The notes: generated by a model from the letters alone, not told the origin. DNA of 9,642 nucleotides from JBBQER01 sp052148155 (GCA_052148155.1 JBKQIY010000150.1:1-9642); one strand, 5' to 3'; counted from the first letter of the stretch, positions 1 to 6,725 are shown. Made by a program: numbers and translations.

Positions 1-396
1 CTGGTACGACCAGCCCGCCACGATCGGTTGTCCAGCCGAGTGCTTCGAAGCCGAGTAATGAAACCCTCGTTCGGGACTGCACTCGGCGTCGCAGCGATCC
101 CACGTCGAGGCATCGACCGCGAACACCAACGGCCACGCCGCAGGACGGTGCTCGACCAACGCGTGGCGGAGTTGGTCCTCGTCCACGTCGCCGTCTGACA
201 GGGCTCGGTATAACGAGCCGTGGCTGCGGCGGAACACCGGTTCCAAGCTGAGCGACGGGACCGATCCCACCGGGACCGGTGAACACAAAGCAGCGTCGCA
301 GAGCTCGAACAGCGCATCGCCCCACGGGGACAGGCACCGATGGAGCGACCGGCGAAAACCCGCCAGTCCGCCGGCGACGTCGTCGGTAGGTCTCAT
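1..396 (-). CDS. Transposase, DDE-type (NF041680-like), N-terminal part, runs off left edge
   Basis: Reading leftward from an ATG at 396 gives 132 codons without a stop up to the window edge. The protein begins MRPTDDVAGGLAGFRR and has a helical N-terminal region (GDALFELCDAALC, residues 26-38). Then comes the segment WPLVFAVDASTWDRCDAECS (88-107), followed by GFHYSASKHSAGQPIVAGWS (111-130). This order matches my memory of actinobacterial DDE transposases of the NF041680 type (IS701-like fold). Asp95 in FAVDAS is the likely first catalytic Asp; the other acidic residues would lie outside the window. There is no clear ribosome binding site before the ATG, and no other in-frame start for some distance upstream, so the message may be leaderless or weakly translated, as is common for transposases. 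The start codon sits two bases from a perfect inverted repeat. Family assignment is from memory of motifs, not from a search. Confidence 0.82.
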   Translation of the reverse strand, partial: MRPTDDVAGGLAGFRRSLHRCLSPWGDALFELCDAALCSPVPVGSVPSLSLEPVFRRSHGSLYRALSDGDVDEDQLRHALVEHRPAAWPLVFAVDASTWDRCDAECSPERGFHYSASKHSAGQPIVAGWSYQ

Positions 397-397
397 G

Positions 398-419
398 CAG
401 ACAGTATGAGTACTGTCTG
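398..419. promoter_or_regulatory. Perfect 9-bp inverted repeat between divergent transposase and DUF6788 genes
   Basis: The arms CAGACAGTA (398-406) and TACTGTCTG (411-419) are exactly reverse-complementary around a four-base centre, TGAG. The repeat begins two bases from the transposase start codon (396) and ends 43 bases before the DUF6788 start (462). As DNA it is a good shape for a dimeric repressor operator covering both divergent promoters. As RNA it could form a hairpin in the transposase leader, which would limit its translation. The sequence does not tell these apart, and I see no regulator gene beside it. Confidence 0.5.
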
Positions 420-461
420 TTCGAGGATGAGGGATGCTGTCATCGAGACCAAAGGAGCGAC

Positions 462-821
462 ATGGCCAGGACCACCGACACCGAGCGGCTCGCGACCTAC
501 GAGCGGCGACACCGGGAACTGGCAGAACAAATCGCGCAGATCGGGCTCGTTGCCGCCGGGAGCGTCACCCGCCGCTACACACGCTGCACATCACCAGGCT
601 GCCGTTGCAACGCCGACCCGCCCACTCCGCACGGCCCCTACTGGCAGTGGACCGCGAAAGTGAACGGCAAAACCGTGACCCGACGGCTAACCGCCCGCGA
701 AGCCCACCTCTACCAACAATGGATCCGCAACGACCGCCGCATACGCGCCCTACTCGCCCAGATACGAACCATCGACGCCAAAGCCGCCAAACTCATCCTC
801 AAAGAACACGCCAACCCGTAA
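462..821 (+). CDS. DUF6788 family protein (transposon-associated small protein)
   Basis: The 119-residue protein starts at ATG 462 with a good ribosome binding site (AGGAG at 453-457). It opens with a charged helix (residues 7-28, possible coiled coil). A cysteine cluster follows, RYTRCTSPGCRCNADPP (Cys42, Cys47, Cys49), with a nearby His57 in the block PHGPYWQWTAKVNGKTVTRR. It ends in a second long charged helix (about 80-113). The Cys block followed by HGPYWQWT and a KTVTRRLT strand is what I recall of the DUF6788 family, common in actinobacteria and often beside transposases. No biochemical function is established to my knowledge. The Cys/His pattern suggests a small metal-binding, perhaps nucleic-acid-binding, module, but this is inference. 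It lies divergent from the transposase, at the very end of the element, so it is probably carried as an accessory gene. Confidence 0.8.
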   Translation: MARTTDTERLATYERRHRELAEQIAQIGLVAAGSVTRRYTRCTSPGCRCNADPPTPHGPYWQWTAKVNGKTVTRRLTAREAHLYQQWIRNDRRIRALLAQIRTIDAKAAKLILKEHANP

Positions 822-1994
822 CGCTCCAGGTTTAATTGCAAGTTGAGCGTCGTCGCCGGAATCGTCGCGCTCGCGACCATGGTGAACGGGTGGTTCCTCC
901 TGCCCGACGTCGCGTTCGGCAATACGACACACGCCGAAAGCACCGCGGTCCCCCTGTACGCGTACTTCGATCGTTTCAGCGTGCTGTTCTATCCGGGCCG
1001 GGCGGTTCCGCCGCTGGAGACCGGGTCCCCCGCGTTGTACGTACAGGCGCCGATCTATTTTTTGGTCTGGTCGTTGGTGTGCGGTACCTGGATCTGGAGA
1101 AGCGGCCGGATGCCGGTCCTACGGAGAACGTGGACCGCGATCGTCTTGTTGCTCGTCGGCGTGTTCCTGCTCATCATGATCACGCCGTTCTGGGGTTGGG
1201 CTCCGGCCACGCTGCGGTCGATTCAGTTCCCGTACCGGCTCAACGGGTACGTCTTGCTGTTCGTCGCCGGTCTTGTGCTCGTGAGCTTGCTTGCAGTGCA
1301 ACGCGAGATCGTGCGGCGCCACCGAACGCGGTTGGCCGCGGCGCTGCTCATCGCGTTGGTGCCCGTGATCGCGATCAGTGCCGGTCTGGCCGTATGGCAG
1401 ATCTGGGTGCCGAAGTCGTGCGGTCCCAACTATTGCGTCGCGAGCCGCTCGGCCGGTCGAACGCCGCCGCACGTGCAGCCGTATACGTGGTACGCCGGCG
1501 CCTTTTACGCCGACGCAACCGCGCCCGTTGTTCAGACTCGCCCCGATCGGTTGTATCTCTTCGATCCCAACGACGTGGATGCACACGGCGACAAGCTGGC
1601 GATGACCATCGACCCGCCCGCCGGGACCGAACCTTTCCTCACCAACATCATGGGCGGCACGCAACTCGTCTCGATCCGCGGGGGCGTCGAGCGCGTCGGG
1701 CGAAGCTCGGGCGGTTTCGCGGTGCTGCGCAGAAAGGCGCCGGGAAACGAGCCGGTCCCGGTCGTCATCGAGACGGCGAACAGTCCGGCCATCCGGATCG
1801 GGCGCATGGTCAGCCTGGCGGGTGTGATCGGTCTGGCCGGGTTGTTGATCGCGCTGCTGCTCGCCGGCCGGCGGCGGCGAACGCCCGCGCAGCCTCTCCG
1901 ATCGCGGCAGATGCGAAGGGCTCGGAGCCGAGTGGTGGATGACGGCGGCGTCGATCCCGGCCGGATCGAGGCCGAGACCACCGTCGGACGTTGA
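822..1994 (+). pseudogene. PTPS-related (YfhO-like) polytopic membrane protein, 5'-truncated by the insertion element
   Basis: The frame is open from just after the DUF6788 stop to TGA at 1994. The first possible start is TTG 843 (383 codons), with only a poorly spaced AGG upstream, so it is unlikely to be the natural start. Numbering from 843, hydrophobic segments lie near residues 1-22, 68-86, 97-117, 134-152, 165-188 and 320-341. The block TPFWGWAPATLRSIQFPYRL (114-133) resembles the conserved stretch of proteins annotated as 6-pyruvoyl-tetrahydropterin synthase-related membrane proteins. A soluble domain (about 190-318) then precedes the last helix and a basic tail (GRRRRTP). Full-length relatives are roughly 600-700 residues, so the N-terminal half, with the presumed catalytic loops, is missing. 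Family members are thought to act in cell-surface glycan assembly, but their chemistry is not well established. Codon use is typical of a real gene, which points to a recent disruption. The final ~30 residues may be poorly conserved. Confidence 0.7.
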
Positions 1995-2506
1995 CCGTGA
2001 CGTCGCGCGACCACGACGGAACCTCGCGTCGTCGATTCGGCGCAGGTTGAGCAGCGACGCCGGCGGGAGCCGTCGACGGTTGGCCTTGAGCGAGCTGCGC
2101 GCTCCCCGCGGGCGCTGAGCCTTTGCCGGCGAGCGAGGCCGACTGGTCGGAGACGCGTTCGAAATGAGGTGGGAAGATTCGCGTCGCGGTCCGATCACGC
2201 CGCAGGCCGGCACGGATCGTGCGAAAGATCCGTACGCCGAGGCTGGCATCACAAGCCCGCGCGAAACCTTCGGGTGCGGGGTGGTCTTCGGAACGTTCAC
2301 CACGCGTCCGCGGCGTGTCGAACGGGTCGAAGTGTCGTCTCCGGAGCTCGGATTGTGGTGCTGGTACGCCCGTAATGTGCGGGCTAGCTTCCTTGGCTGT
2401 CGCCGACGGCGGGCACACACTCGTGACAGATGAGACCCGCGTCGCGGATCTCATTGCGACATCGATGCGAGACGTGAGTCATGCAGTAGCTCGACCGGAG
2501 GTTGTG
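1995..2506. other. Stretch of 512 bases without a convincing gene
   Basis: Open frames exist on both strands, as expected at this GC content, but none has the third-position bias, hydrophobic pattern or family motifs of its neighbours. The best small candidate is 2164-2433 on the plus strand (89 codons, weak and badly spaced GGAG upstream, mixed third positions); I do not call it. A minus-strand frame covers the whole stretch but is Arg/Pro/Ser-rich and continues as a shadow beneath the membrane-protein gene. The only distinct structure is the hairpin at 2430-2454. The promoter of the gene at 2507 should lie here, but I cannot place it reliably. Confidence 0.5.
2430..2454. repeat. Imperfect inverted repeat (hairpin) upstream of membrane-protein gene
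   Basis: ATGAGA (2430-2435) pairs with TCTCAT (2449-2454), and after one mismatch CCGC (2437-2440) pairs with GCGG (2444-2447), leaving a three-base loop. This gives about ten pairs in 25 bases, centred roughly 65 bases before the start codon at 2507. There is no T-run after it, so it does not look like a standard terminator. It could be an operator or a leader hairpin. Confidence 0.35.
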
Positions 2507-3172
2507 ATGTCTGATCGCTTGGCGCGGTTCGCGCCGCTTATCACAGGCGTGCTGTTCGTCGTGATGGTCCTCAAGGGAACCCAGATGACGTCGAACACGC
2601 CCGCCACCACCGCGAACGGCGCCACCGTGCTCGCGTACTACCAGGCCCACAACGCCAAGATGGGCGGCGCCGGGTTCTCGCTGATGCTTTCCGTCGTATT
2701 CGGCCTGTTCTTTTACGGCGTCCTCGCCAGCTACCTCAGTCGATCCCCGCGCGCGGAATGGGCCGCCATGATCGGCTTCGGTGGCGCCATCATGTTCGGC
2801 GTCGCTGCACTCGTCAGCGCTGGCGTGGACTTCGCGTTCTCCGACGTACAAACCCAACTGAGCGCCGCCACAGCTCAAGTCCTGAACGTCTTGCAGAGCG
2901 ACCTCAACGCCTTCCTGATCTCCGGCGGCCTCTGCGCCCTCATGGTCGGCTTCGGAATCGCGATCCTGCGGAGCCGACTGATGCCCCGTTGGCTCGGCTG
3001 GATCACGATCATGATCGGTGTACTCGCAATCGCCGGACCCCTCATCGGTATCGCACTCCCCCTCGAAGCCGTCTGGATCCTCGTCACAAGCGTCATGCTC
3101 TTCCAACACAACGCGGTTGTCTCACCGAGGCCGGTCGACGCGCCAGGACCCATCAGCGCGGCCAACGCTTGA
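2507..3172 (+). CDS. Conserved-type membrane protein, six predicted helices, function unknown
   Basis: The protein has 221 residues. ATG 2507 is chosen because GGAGG (2497-2501) lies five bases upstream and because hydrophobic sequence begins soon after it; the frame stays open further upstream but looks non-coding there. Hydrophobic segments lie at about residues 10-23, 55-77, 86-106, 134-154, 163-181 and 184-200. The second is preceded by NGATVLAYYQAHNAK (37-51), a short polar stretch I associate with a common family of small actinobacterial membrane proteins in which a first helix is followed by an external loop. RSRLMPRWLGW (155-165) is a positively charged turn between helices 4 and 5. 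The tail after 200 is polar and Pro-rich. There are no catalytic motifs, signal peptidase site or transporter signature. It is followed 133 bases later by the sulfotransferase on the same strand, so co-transcription is possible but not shown. I do not recognise a named gene. Confidence 0.82.
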   Translation: MSDRLARFAPLITGVLFVVMVLKGTQMTSNTPATTANGATVLAYYQAHNAKMGGAGFSLMLSVVFGLFFYGVLASYLSRSPRAEWAAMIGFGGAIMFGVAALVSAGVDFAFSDVQTQLSAATAQVLNVLQSDLNAFLISGGLCALMVGFGIAILRSRLMPRWLGWITIMIGVLAIAGPLIGIALPLEAVWILVTSVMLFQHNAVVSPRPVDAPGPISAANA

Positions 3173-3305
3173 CCCGACCCTGCACGCGTTCCACAACGAC
3201 GCGCGCGGGTGTCTGCGACCCCGACGCGGAACCGGTCTGAGTCGGGTGTGGATTTCGACGTTACGATCCGAAGGGCCGCGAGTCGGGTCGGGAGGGGTTG
3301 TTGTC

Positions 3306-3929
3306 GTGGCGCTTCGGATGGTTGGTGCGGGTCTGGGTCGGACGGGCACGACATCGTTGAAGCTCGCGCTCGAAGAGCTCCTCGACGGACGCTGCTACCA
3401 CATGCTCGAAGTGCGGGAACGTCCTGACGACCCGGAGGTGTGGGCTGACGCATACCAAGCACGGCTCCCGGACTGGGCTGCGTTCTTCGCCGACTATGAA
3501 GCGTCGGTGGACTGGCCGGCCGCGCCGTTCTGGCGAGAGTTGAGCGAGACGTTCCCGGACGCGCCGATCCTGTTGTCGGTCCGAGATCCGGACTCGTGGT
3601 GGACGAGCGCGTCGAACACGATCTTCCCCGCGTTGGCGACCTACTTCGCGCCCGGTGCACCGGATGACGGTTGGACCGGTATGGGTCGCGGGATGATGAC
3701 GTCGTTCACACCCGACTGGCAGGACGAGTCCGCCGCGAAGGCCGCCTACCTCGCGTACAACGACCACGTGCGCGCGACCGCACCCGCGGACCGACTGGTG
3801 GAATGGCACATCGGTGACGGCTGGGACCCGATCTGTGCCGCGCTCGGAGTCGACGCACCCGACCATCCGTTCCCGCATACAAACACCACCGCAGAAACCC
3901 GCGCCGAACTCGGACTCGACAACCCCTAA
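3306..3929 (+). CDS. Sulfotransferase family protein (Sulfotransfer_4 type)
   Basis: The 207-residue protein probably begins at GTG 3306, with GGAGGGG at 3291-3297 as ribosome binding site. ATG 3318, four codons later, is the alternative but is further from that site. The N-terminus carries the phosphate-binding loop GAGLGRTGTTSL (7-18), which in this family holds the 5'-phosphosulfate of PAPS. The block PDAPILLSVRDPDSWWTS (84-101), containing Arg93-Asp94, matches the usual PxAKFILTVRDPExW region that touches the 3'-phosphate. DWAAFFADYEASVDWPAAPFW (57-77) and the C-terminal DGWDPICAALGVDAPDHPFPH (171-191) are also typical of this group of short, cytosolic, bacterial sulfotransferase-like proteins. 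Length is normal for the group (about 200-230). The acceptor is unknown. The gene converges with the ABC operon, with 272 bases between their stops. Family call is firm from motifs; sulfotransferase activity is inferred. Confidence 0.9.
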   Translation: MALRMVGAGLGRTGTTSLKLALEELLDGRCYHMLEVRERPDDPEVWADAYQARLPDWAAFFADYEASVDWPAAPFWRELSETFPDAPILLSVRDPDSWWTSASNTIFPALATYFAPGAPDDGWTGMGRGMMTSFTPDWQDESAAKAAYLAYNDHVRATAPADRLVEWHIGDGWDPICAALGVDAPDHPFPHTNTTAETRAELGLDNP

Positions 3930-4201
3930 AGCTGTCTCCCCGAACCTGCGGTTCCCGAACCTCGCGATGTCGGTATCTCAGATCGCCATCGGGCTGATGA
4001 GATGCCGTTCCGGTACCGGTCGGGGTCCGAACGATGACTCATCGAACACTGAGTGCCGACACGTTTCACTGCGGACACCGGGCCGGTTGCGTTGCTCTCC
4101 CGACCCGCAACTGTCCCAGACCAATCAAGTGTGGGTGCGGCGCCGGCTCGCCGAAGTCGTCGCAGAGGTCATCGCCCGAGACGTTGACTCGGCCGTCTGT
4201 T
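3930..4201. other. Convergent intergenic region
   Basis: This lies between the stops of the sulfotransferase (plus) and the ABC permease (minus), where terminators for both would be expected. Several short inverted repeats are visible: GAACC/GGTTC at 3942-3954, and CCGAG/CTCGG at 4176-4192 overlapping AGACG/CGTCT at 4179-4198. None has a T-run, so I do not call a terminator. The plus-strand frame around 4130-4200 reads as a short helical stretch (VWVRRRLAEVVAEVIARDVD) without a ribosome binding site. It may be a gene remnant or chance. Confidence 0.3.
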
Positions 4202-5377
4202 CTATGCGTCTCTGCTCATCATCCGCCATGCGCCGAGGACGGTCCAGCCGACCAGCCACGCGACGATGACACAGACGGCCACGGTGGTCGATTCGGGTAA
4301 CAGGTCGACTCCTCGCGCGCCTCCGAGTCCCAAGGGCAACGCTCCGGGCTCGAGATGTGCGGTGGCCAGTCCAACGACCGCACGTTGCAGGTTCGAGAAG
4401 TGCGGGATGCGTGCTCGAGCGAAGATCGGCGTGAGGATGATCTCGAGCACGATCATCATCACCACCGCGATGGTCCGTTGTCCGAGCAAGGATGCGAGAC
4501 CGAGGCCGACAACGAACCCGATGACAGCTTCGAGTTCGATCCAGAGTCCGGCTTCAACCATGAGCGAGGTGGGGGGCGACAGGAAGTGCGCGGAGTAGTC
4601 GGAGTAGACCTGGTCGGCGATCTGGATGGCTTGCGCCTTGTTGCTGAGGGGCGTCTCCTGTTGGGGAACGCCCGGAGCGGGACCGCCCTTGACGACCGGT
4701 CCGACTGGGCCGCCCGGGCCGCCGTCGGGGACGTTGCCGCAGGGGACGCTGACCTGGCCAGGTCCGGGGCCGAGGTAGCACAGGACTGCATCGACGTGGT
4801 CGGCGGCCCAGTGCTCGAGTCCGGTGCGTGACAGTCCGGCGGGCACCTTGACACCCTGGTAGATGAGTGTGTTCGGGGCCGCGAACACGCACACCCCGCA
4901 CACGATCGTGAATCCGATCGCGACTAACGGCACGACGATCGCCAACCCGGCGGGGATCCGCGCCAGATACAGCGCCAGTCGGGAGCGGCCGGTGACGACG
5001 AGGTGGCGGAACATCCCGTCGGTGAGGTCGACGGATCCCGCAGTGCAGCCCAACGTCGCGGCGACGATGAACCCGAAGACGTACAACACTCCGGCCACGA
5101 GGCCGGCGAAGATGTCGTAACCGCCGGCGGGCCCGTAGGTTTTCGGCGCGAACGCGTGGAGCAAGAGCCGGATGACCAGGAACAGCGTGGGGATACCGAT
5201 CGTCACCCCGACCAACGCGATCATGAGTCCGCGCCGTTTCCGCAGCTCCATGAACCTGGTCGCGATCATGGGAACGGTGGGGATCCACGATCCGCGACGG
5301 TCACCCGGTCCGTGAACGAGCGCGGCGGCGGAAGGCGAAGGAGGCGGCGGGACGGCCAGGTCAGGCGCGGTCGTCAC
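4202..5377 (-). CDS. ABC-2 type transporter permease
   Basis: The protein has 391 residues from GTG 5377, which overlaps the ATPase stop as GTGA, the usual coupled arrangement. An ATG at 5416 would add 13 residues and overlap more deeply; I prefer 5377. A Pro-rich cytosolic N-terminus (PPPPSPS) is followed by hydrophobic helices near residues 52-76, 88-110, 133-168, 276-300, 302-324 and 366-388. The pattern of a first helix after a basic segment (FMELRKRRG, 42-50), then GSVDLTDGMFRHLVVTGRSR (114-133), is typical of BcrB/NatB-like ABC-2 permeases paired with BcrA-like ATPases. An unusual extracellular loop (about 168-265) holds a Gly/Pro-rich run (GPGPG, then PDGGPGGPVGP) and two cysteines (200 and 213) that could form a disulfide. 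It would form an exporter with the ATPase next door; the substrate is unknown, with drugs, peptides or lipids all possible. Confidence 0.85.
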   Translation of the reverse strand: MTTAPDLAVPPPPSPSAAALVHGPGDRRGSWIPTVPMIATRFMELRKRRGLMIALVGVTIGIPTLFLVIRLLLHAFAPKTYGPAGGYDIFAGLVAGVLYVFGFIVAATLGCTAGSVDLTDGMFRHLVVTGRSRLALYLARIPAGLAIVVPLVAIGFTIVCGVCVFAAPNTLIYQGVKVPAGLSRTGLEHWAADHVDAVLCYLGPGPGQVSVPCGNVPDGGPGGPVGPVVKGGPAPGVPQQETPLSNKAQAIQIADQVYSDYSAHFLSPPTSLMVEAGLWIELEAVIGFVVGLGLASLLGQRTIAVVMMIVLEIILTPIFARARIPHFSNLQRAVVGLATAHLEPGALPLGLGGARGVDLLPESTTVAVCVIVAWLVGWTVLGAWRMMSRDA

Positions 5378-6351
5378 TCCGGGGCCCCCAGTCGGCTCGT
5401 GACTTGCAAGAACCACGATTCGAGCGACGTCTGGATCGGCTGCAGCCGATACACCGAGATCCCACCTTCAACCAACACACGAGCGATCTCGGCGATCACA
5501 TCGCGTGCCGTACCAGACGGCAAGGTGACCGCTAACCCTTCGGTTCCAACGTCCAGGTGCGCACCGATCGCGACCCGTTCGATGAGGCCGCAGGCACGAT
5601 GCGGGTCGGAACATTCGACCTGCACCACGACCGATGCTCCGGCTAACAGTTCCGCGATCGGACCCTGACGGATGATCCGTCCCTGATCCACGATCGCCAC
5701 CGCATCACAGGTCCGCTCGACCTCGTCCAGCAGATGCGACGACAACACCACGGTGCGTCCCTCCGCGACCAGCGAGAGGATCATGTCGCGCATCTCGCGC
5801 ATCCCGGCCGGATCAAGACCATTCATCGGTTCGTCCAGGATCAACAGCTGCGGATCTCCGAGCAGGCACGCCGCGACGCCAAGACGCTGCCGCATGCCCA
5901 TCGAGTACTTCGATACTCGGTCATCCGCACGATGGGACATGCCGACCCGCTCGAGTGACGACGCGATGCGATCGCGCGCCGCGGGTTCGCGTGCGGCAGC
6001 GAGGATTTGAAGGTTTTGCCTTCCGGTCAAATGAGCGTGGAAGCGCGGTTCGTCAACGATGGCACCGACCCGCGCGAGTGCCACATCGCGATGTTTCGGC
6101 ACGGGATGTCCGAGCAGCGACATCGTGCCGCCATCCGCGTCGGTCAAGCCCAACAGGACCCGGATCAGGGTGGTCTTGCCGGCGCCGTTCGGACCGAGAT
6201 AACCGAACGCACACCCTCGTGGAACAAGAAGCTCCACTCTGTTCACCGCGACGTTGTCACCGAACCGCTTCGTCAACCCATGCGTCTCGACCGCCCAACG
6301 GCCCTCGACGCCGTGTCCGTCAGAAATGTGGGGGATCGTTGCCGTACTCAT
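5374..6351 (-). CDS. ABC transporter ATP-binding protein (BcrA/CcmA-like)
   Basis: The 325-residue protein has a complete nucleotide-binding domain. It shows a Walker A loop GPNGAGKTT (53-61), an acidic Q-loop variant in AIVDEPRFHAHLTG (97-110), a signature YSMGMRQRL (149-157) in place of LSGGQ, Walker B LLILDEP (169-175), the D-loop GLD (178-180) and the H-loop His206 in SSHLLDE. The SMGMRQR signature and the EP-type Q-loop are normal for the BcrA/NatA branch of ABC-2 exporters. A C-terminal extension (about 235-325) with SLESWFLQVT (309-318) matches the regulatory tail of that branch. The ATG at 6351 has no visible ribosome binding site, but it overlaps the stop of a short upstream frame as ATGA (see 6348-6452), so coupled translation or leaderless initiation is possible. 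It overlaps the permease gene by four bases and forms an operon with it. Substrate unknown. Confidence 0.95.
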   Translation of the reverse strand: MSTATIPHISDGHGVEGRWAVETHGLTKRFGDNVAVNRVELLVPRGCAFGYLGPNGAGKTTLIRVLLGLTDADGGTMSLLGHPVPKHRDVALARVGAIVDEPRFHAHLTGRQNLQILAAAREPAARDRIASSLERVGMSHRADDRVSKYSMGMRQRLGVAACLLGDPQLLILDEPMNGLDPAGMREMRDMILSLVAEGRTVVLSSHLLDEVERTCDAVAIVDQGRIIRQGPIAELLAGASVVVQVECSDPHRACGLIERVAIGAHLDVGTEGLAVTLPSGTARDVIAEIARVLVEGGISVYRLQPIQTSLESWFLQVTSRLGAPE

Positions 6352-6452
6352 ACAACGACGGCCACAACCGGCACCGGCCCGACCGCGGCGAGCGAATCCC
6401 GAGGGTGGGTGTTCATCAGTTCAGCGTCCACGTTTCCGCTCGATCGGGCCAT
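6348..6452 (-). CDS. Possible short upstream frame coupled to the ABC ATPase
   Basis: An ATG at 6452 opens a 34-codon frame (MARSSGNVDAELMNTHPR, then a hydrophobic end VGPVPVVAVVV). Its TGA overlaps the ATPase start as ATGA. A weak GGGAAG lies six bases before the ATG. The ATPase itself lacks a ribosome binding site, which makes coupling attractive. The peptide has no known motif, and at this GC content a 34-codon frame can arise by chance. An in-frame ATG further upstream (6581) would give 77 codons but looks less likely. Confidence 0.25.
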   Translation of the reverse strand: MARSSGNVDAELMNTHPRDSLAAVGPVPVVAVVV

Positions 6453-6725
6453 CGGGCACTTCCCGCACTCGACCCTGAGGTGTCGGACAAACCTCAGGGT
6501 AGGTCTGTGTTCGGAGTCGGCCGCGCCAACCGACTCGACCGAGCTGCTCACCTTGGGCTTGCTCGCAGCCTCAGCGGACACCGCCGCAGGCGAGCTGTTC
6601 GCCGCGCTGACGCGGCAAATCGCGAACCCCGGTCGGAGAAAGACCCGACAAGAACGGCGAGATCGGCGTCGGATCGGGCCAGCGCGCTCGCGGTACCGAT
6701 GAGACCGTGTTCAGGCTTTAGCCGG
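6352..6725. other. Non-coding stretch upstream of the ABC operon, possibly with a gene remnant
   Basis: This separates the hydrolase stop (6726) from the ATPase start (6351), both on the minus strand, so it should hold the ABC operon promoter and any hydrolase terminator. It contains the perfect inverted repeat at 6472-6500 and the short frame at 6348-6452. On the plus strand, 6511-6702 reads as a helical stretch with strong G/C third positions (TELLTLGLLAASADTAAGEL and onward), ending in an Arg-rich tail at the stop 6700-6702. It has no plausible start codon nearby, so it may be a decayed gene end or chance. A weak stem GACCG/CGGTC flanks the hydrolase stop. Confidence 0.35.
6472..6500. promoter_or_regulatory. 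Perfect 10-bp inverted repeat upstream of ABC operon (candidate operator)
   Basis: ACCCTGAGGT (6472-6481) and ACCTCAGGGT (6491-6500) are exact reverse complements around a nine-base spacer. The repeat sits about 120 bases before the ATPase start. The near-one-turn arm spacing fits a dimeric DNA-binding regulator of drug-exporter operons (TetR, MerR or GntR classes all use such sites). There is no T-run on either side, so a terminator is less likely. No regulator gene is seen in the window. Confidence 0.5.

Larger units (their letters stand above)
1..842. mobile_element. Insertion element, right-hand part (left end outside window)
   Basis: The segment holds the 5' part of a leftward transposase gene and a divergent small DUF6788-like gene, and is followed at once by a membrane-protein frame that lacks its N-terminal half. 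I infer that the element inserted into that membrane-protein gene. The right boundary is not fixed by the sequence: it must lie between the DUF6788 stop (821) and the first recognisable host codons (about 843). This stretch contains an AT-rich patch around 829-841 that stands out from the GC-rich surroundings. Terminal inverted repeats and a target-site duplication cannot be checked because the left end is outside the window. Confidence 0.6.

Noticed and set aside
1119..2420. Long minus-strand open frame of 433 codons
   Set aside because: It lies antisense to the membrane-protein gene, is rich in Arg, Pro, Ser and Gln-type shadow composition, and shows no family motif or ribosome binding site.
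2164..2433. Plus-strand frame of 89 codons before the membrane-protein gene
   Set aside because: Its ribosome binding site is weak and badly spaced, third codon positions are mixed, and no motif is seen.
4176..4198. Overlapping short stems near the convergent gene ends, as a terminator
   Set aside because: The stems are only five pairs, mutually exclusive, and have no following T-run on either strand.
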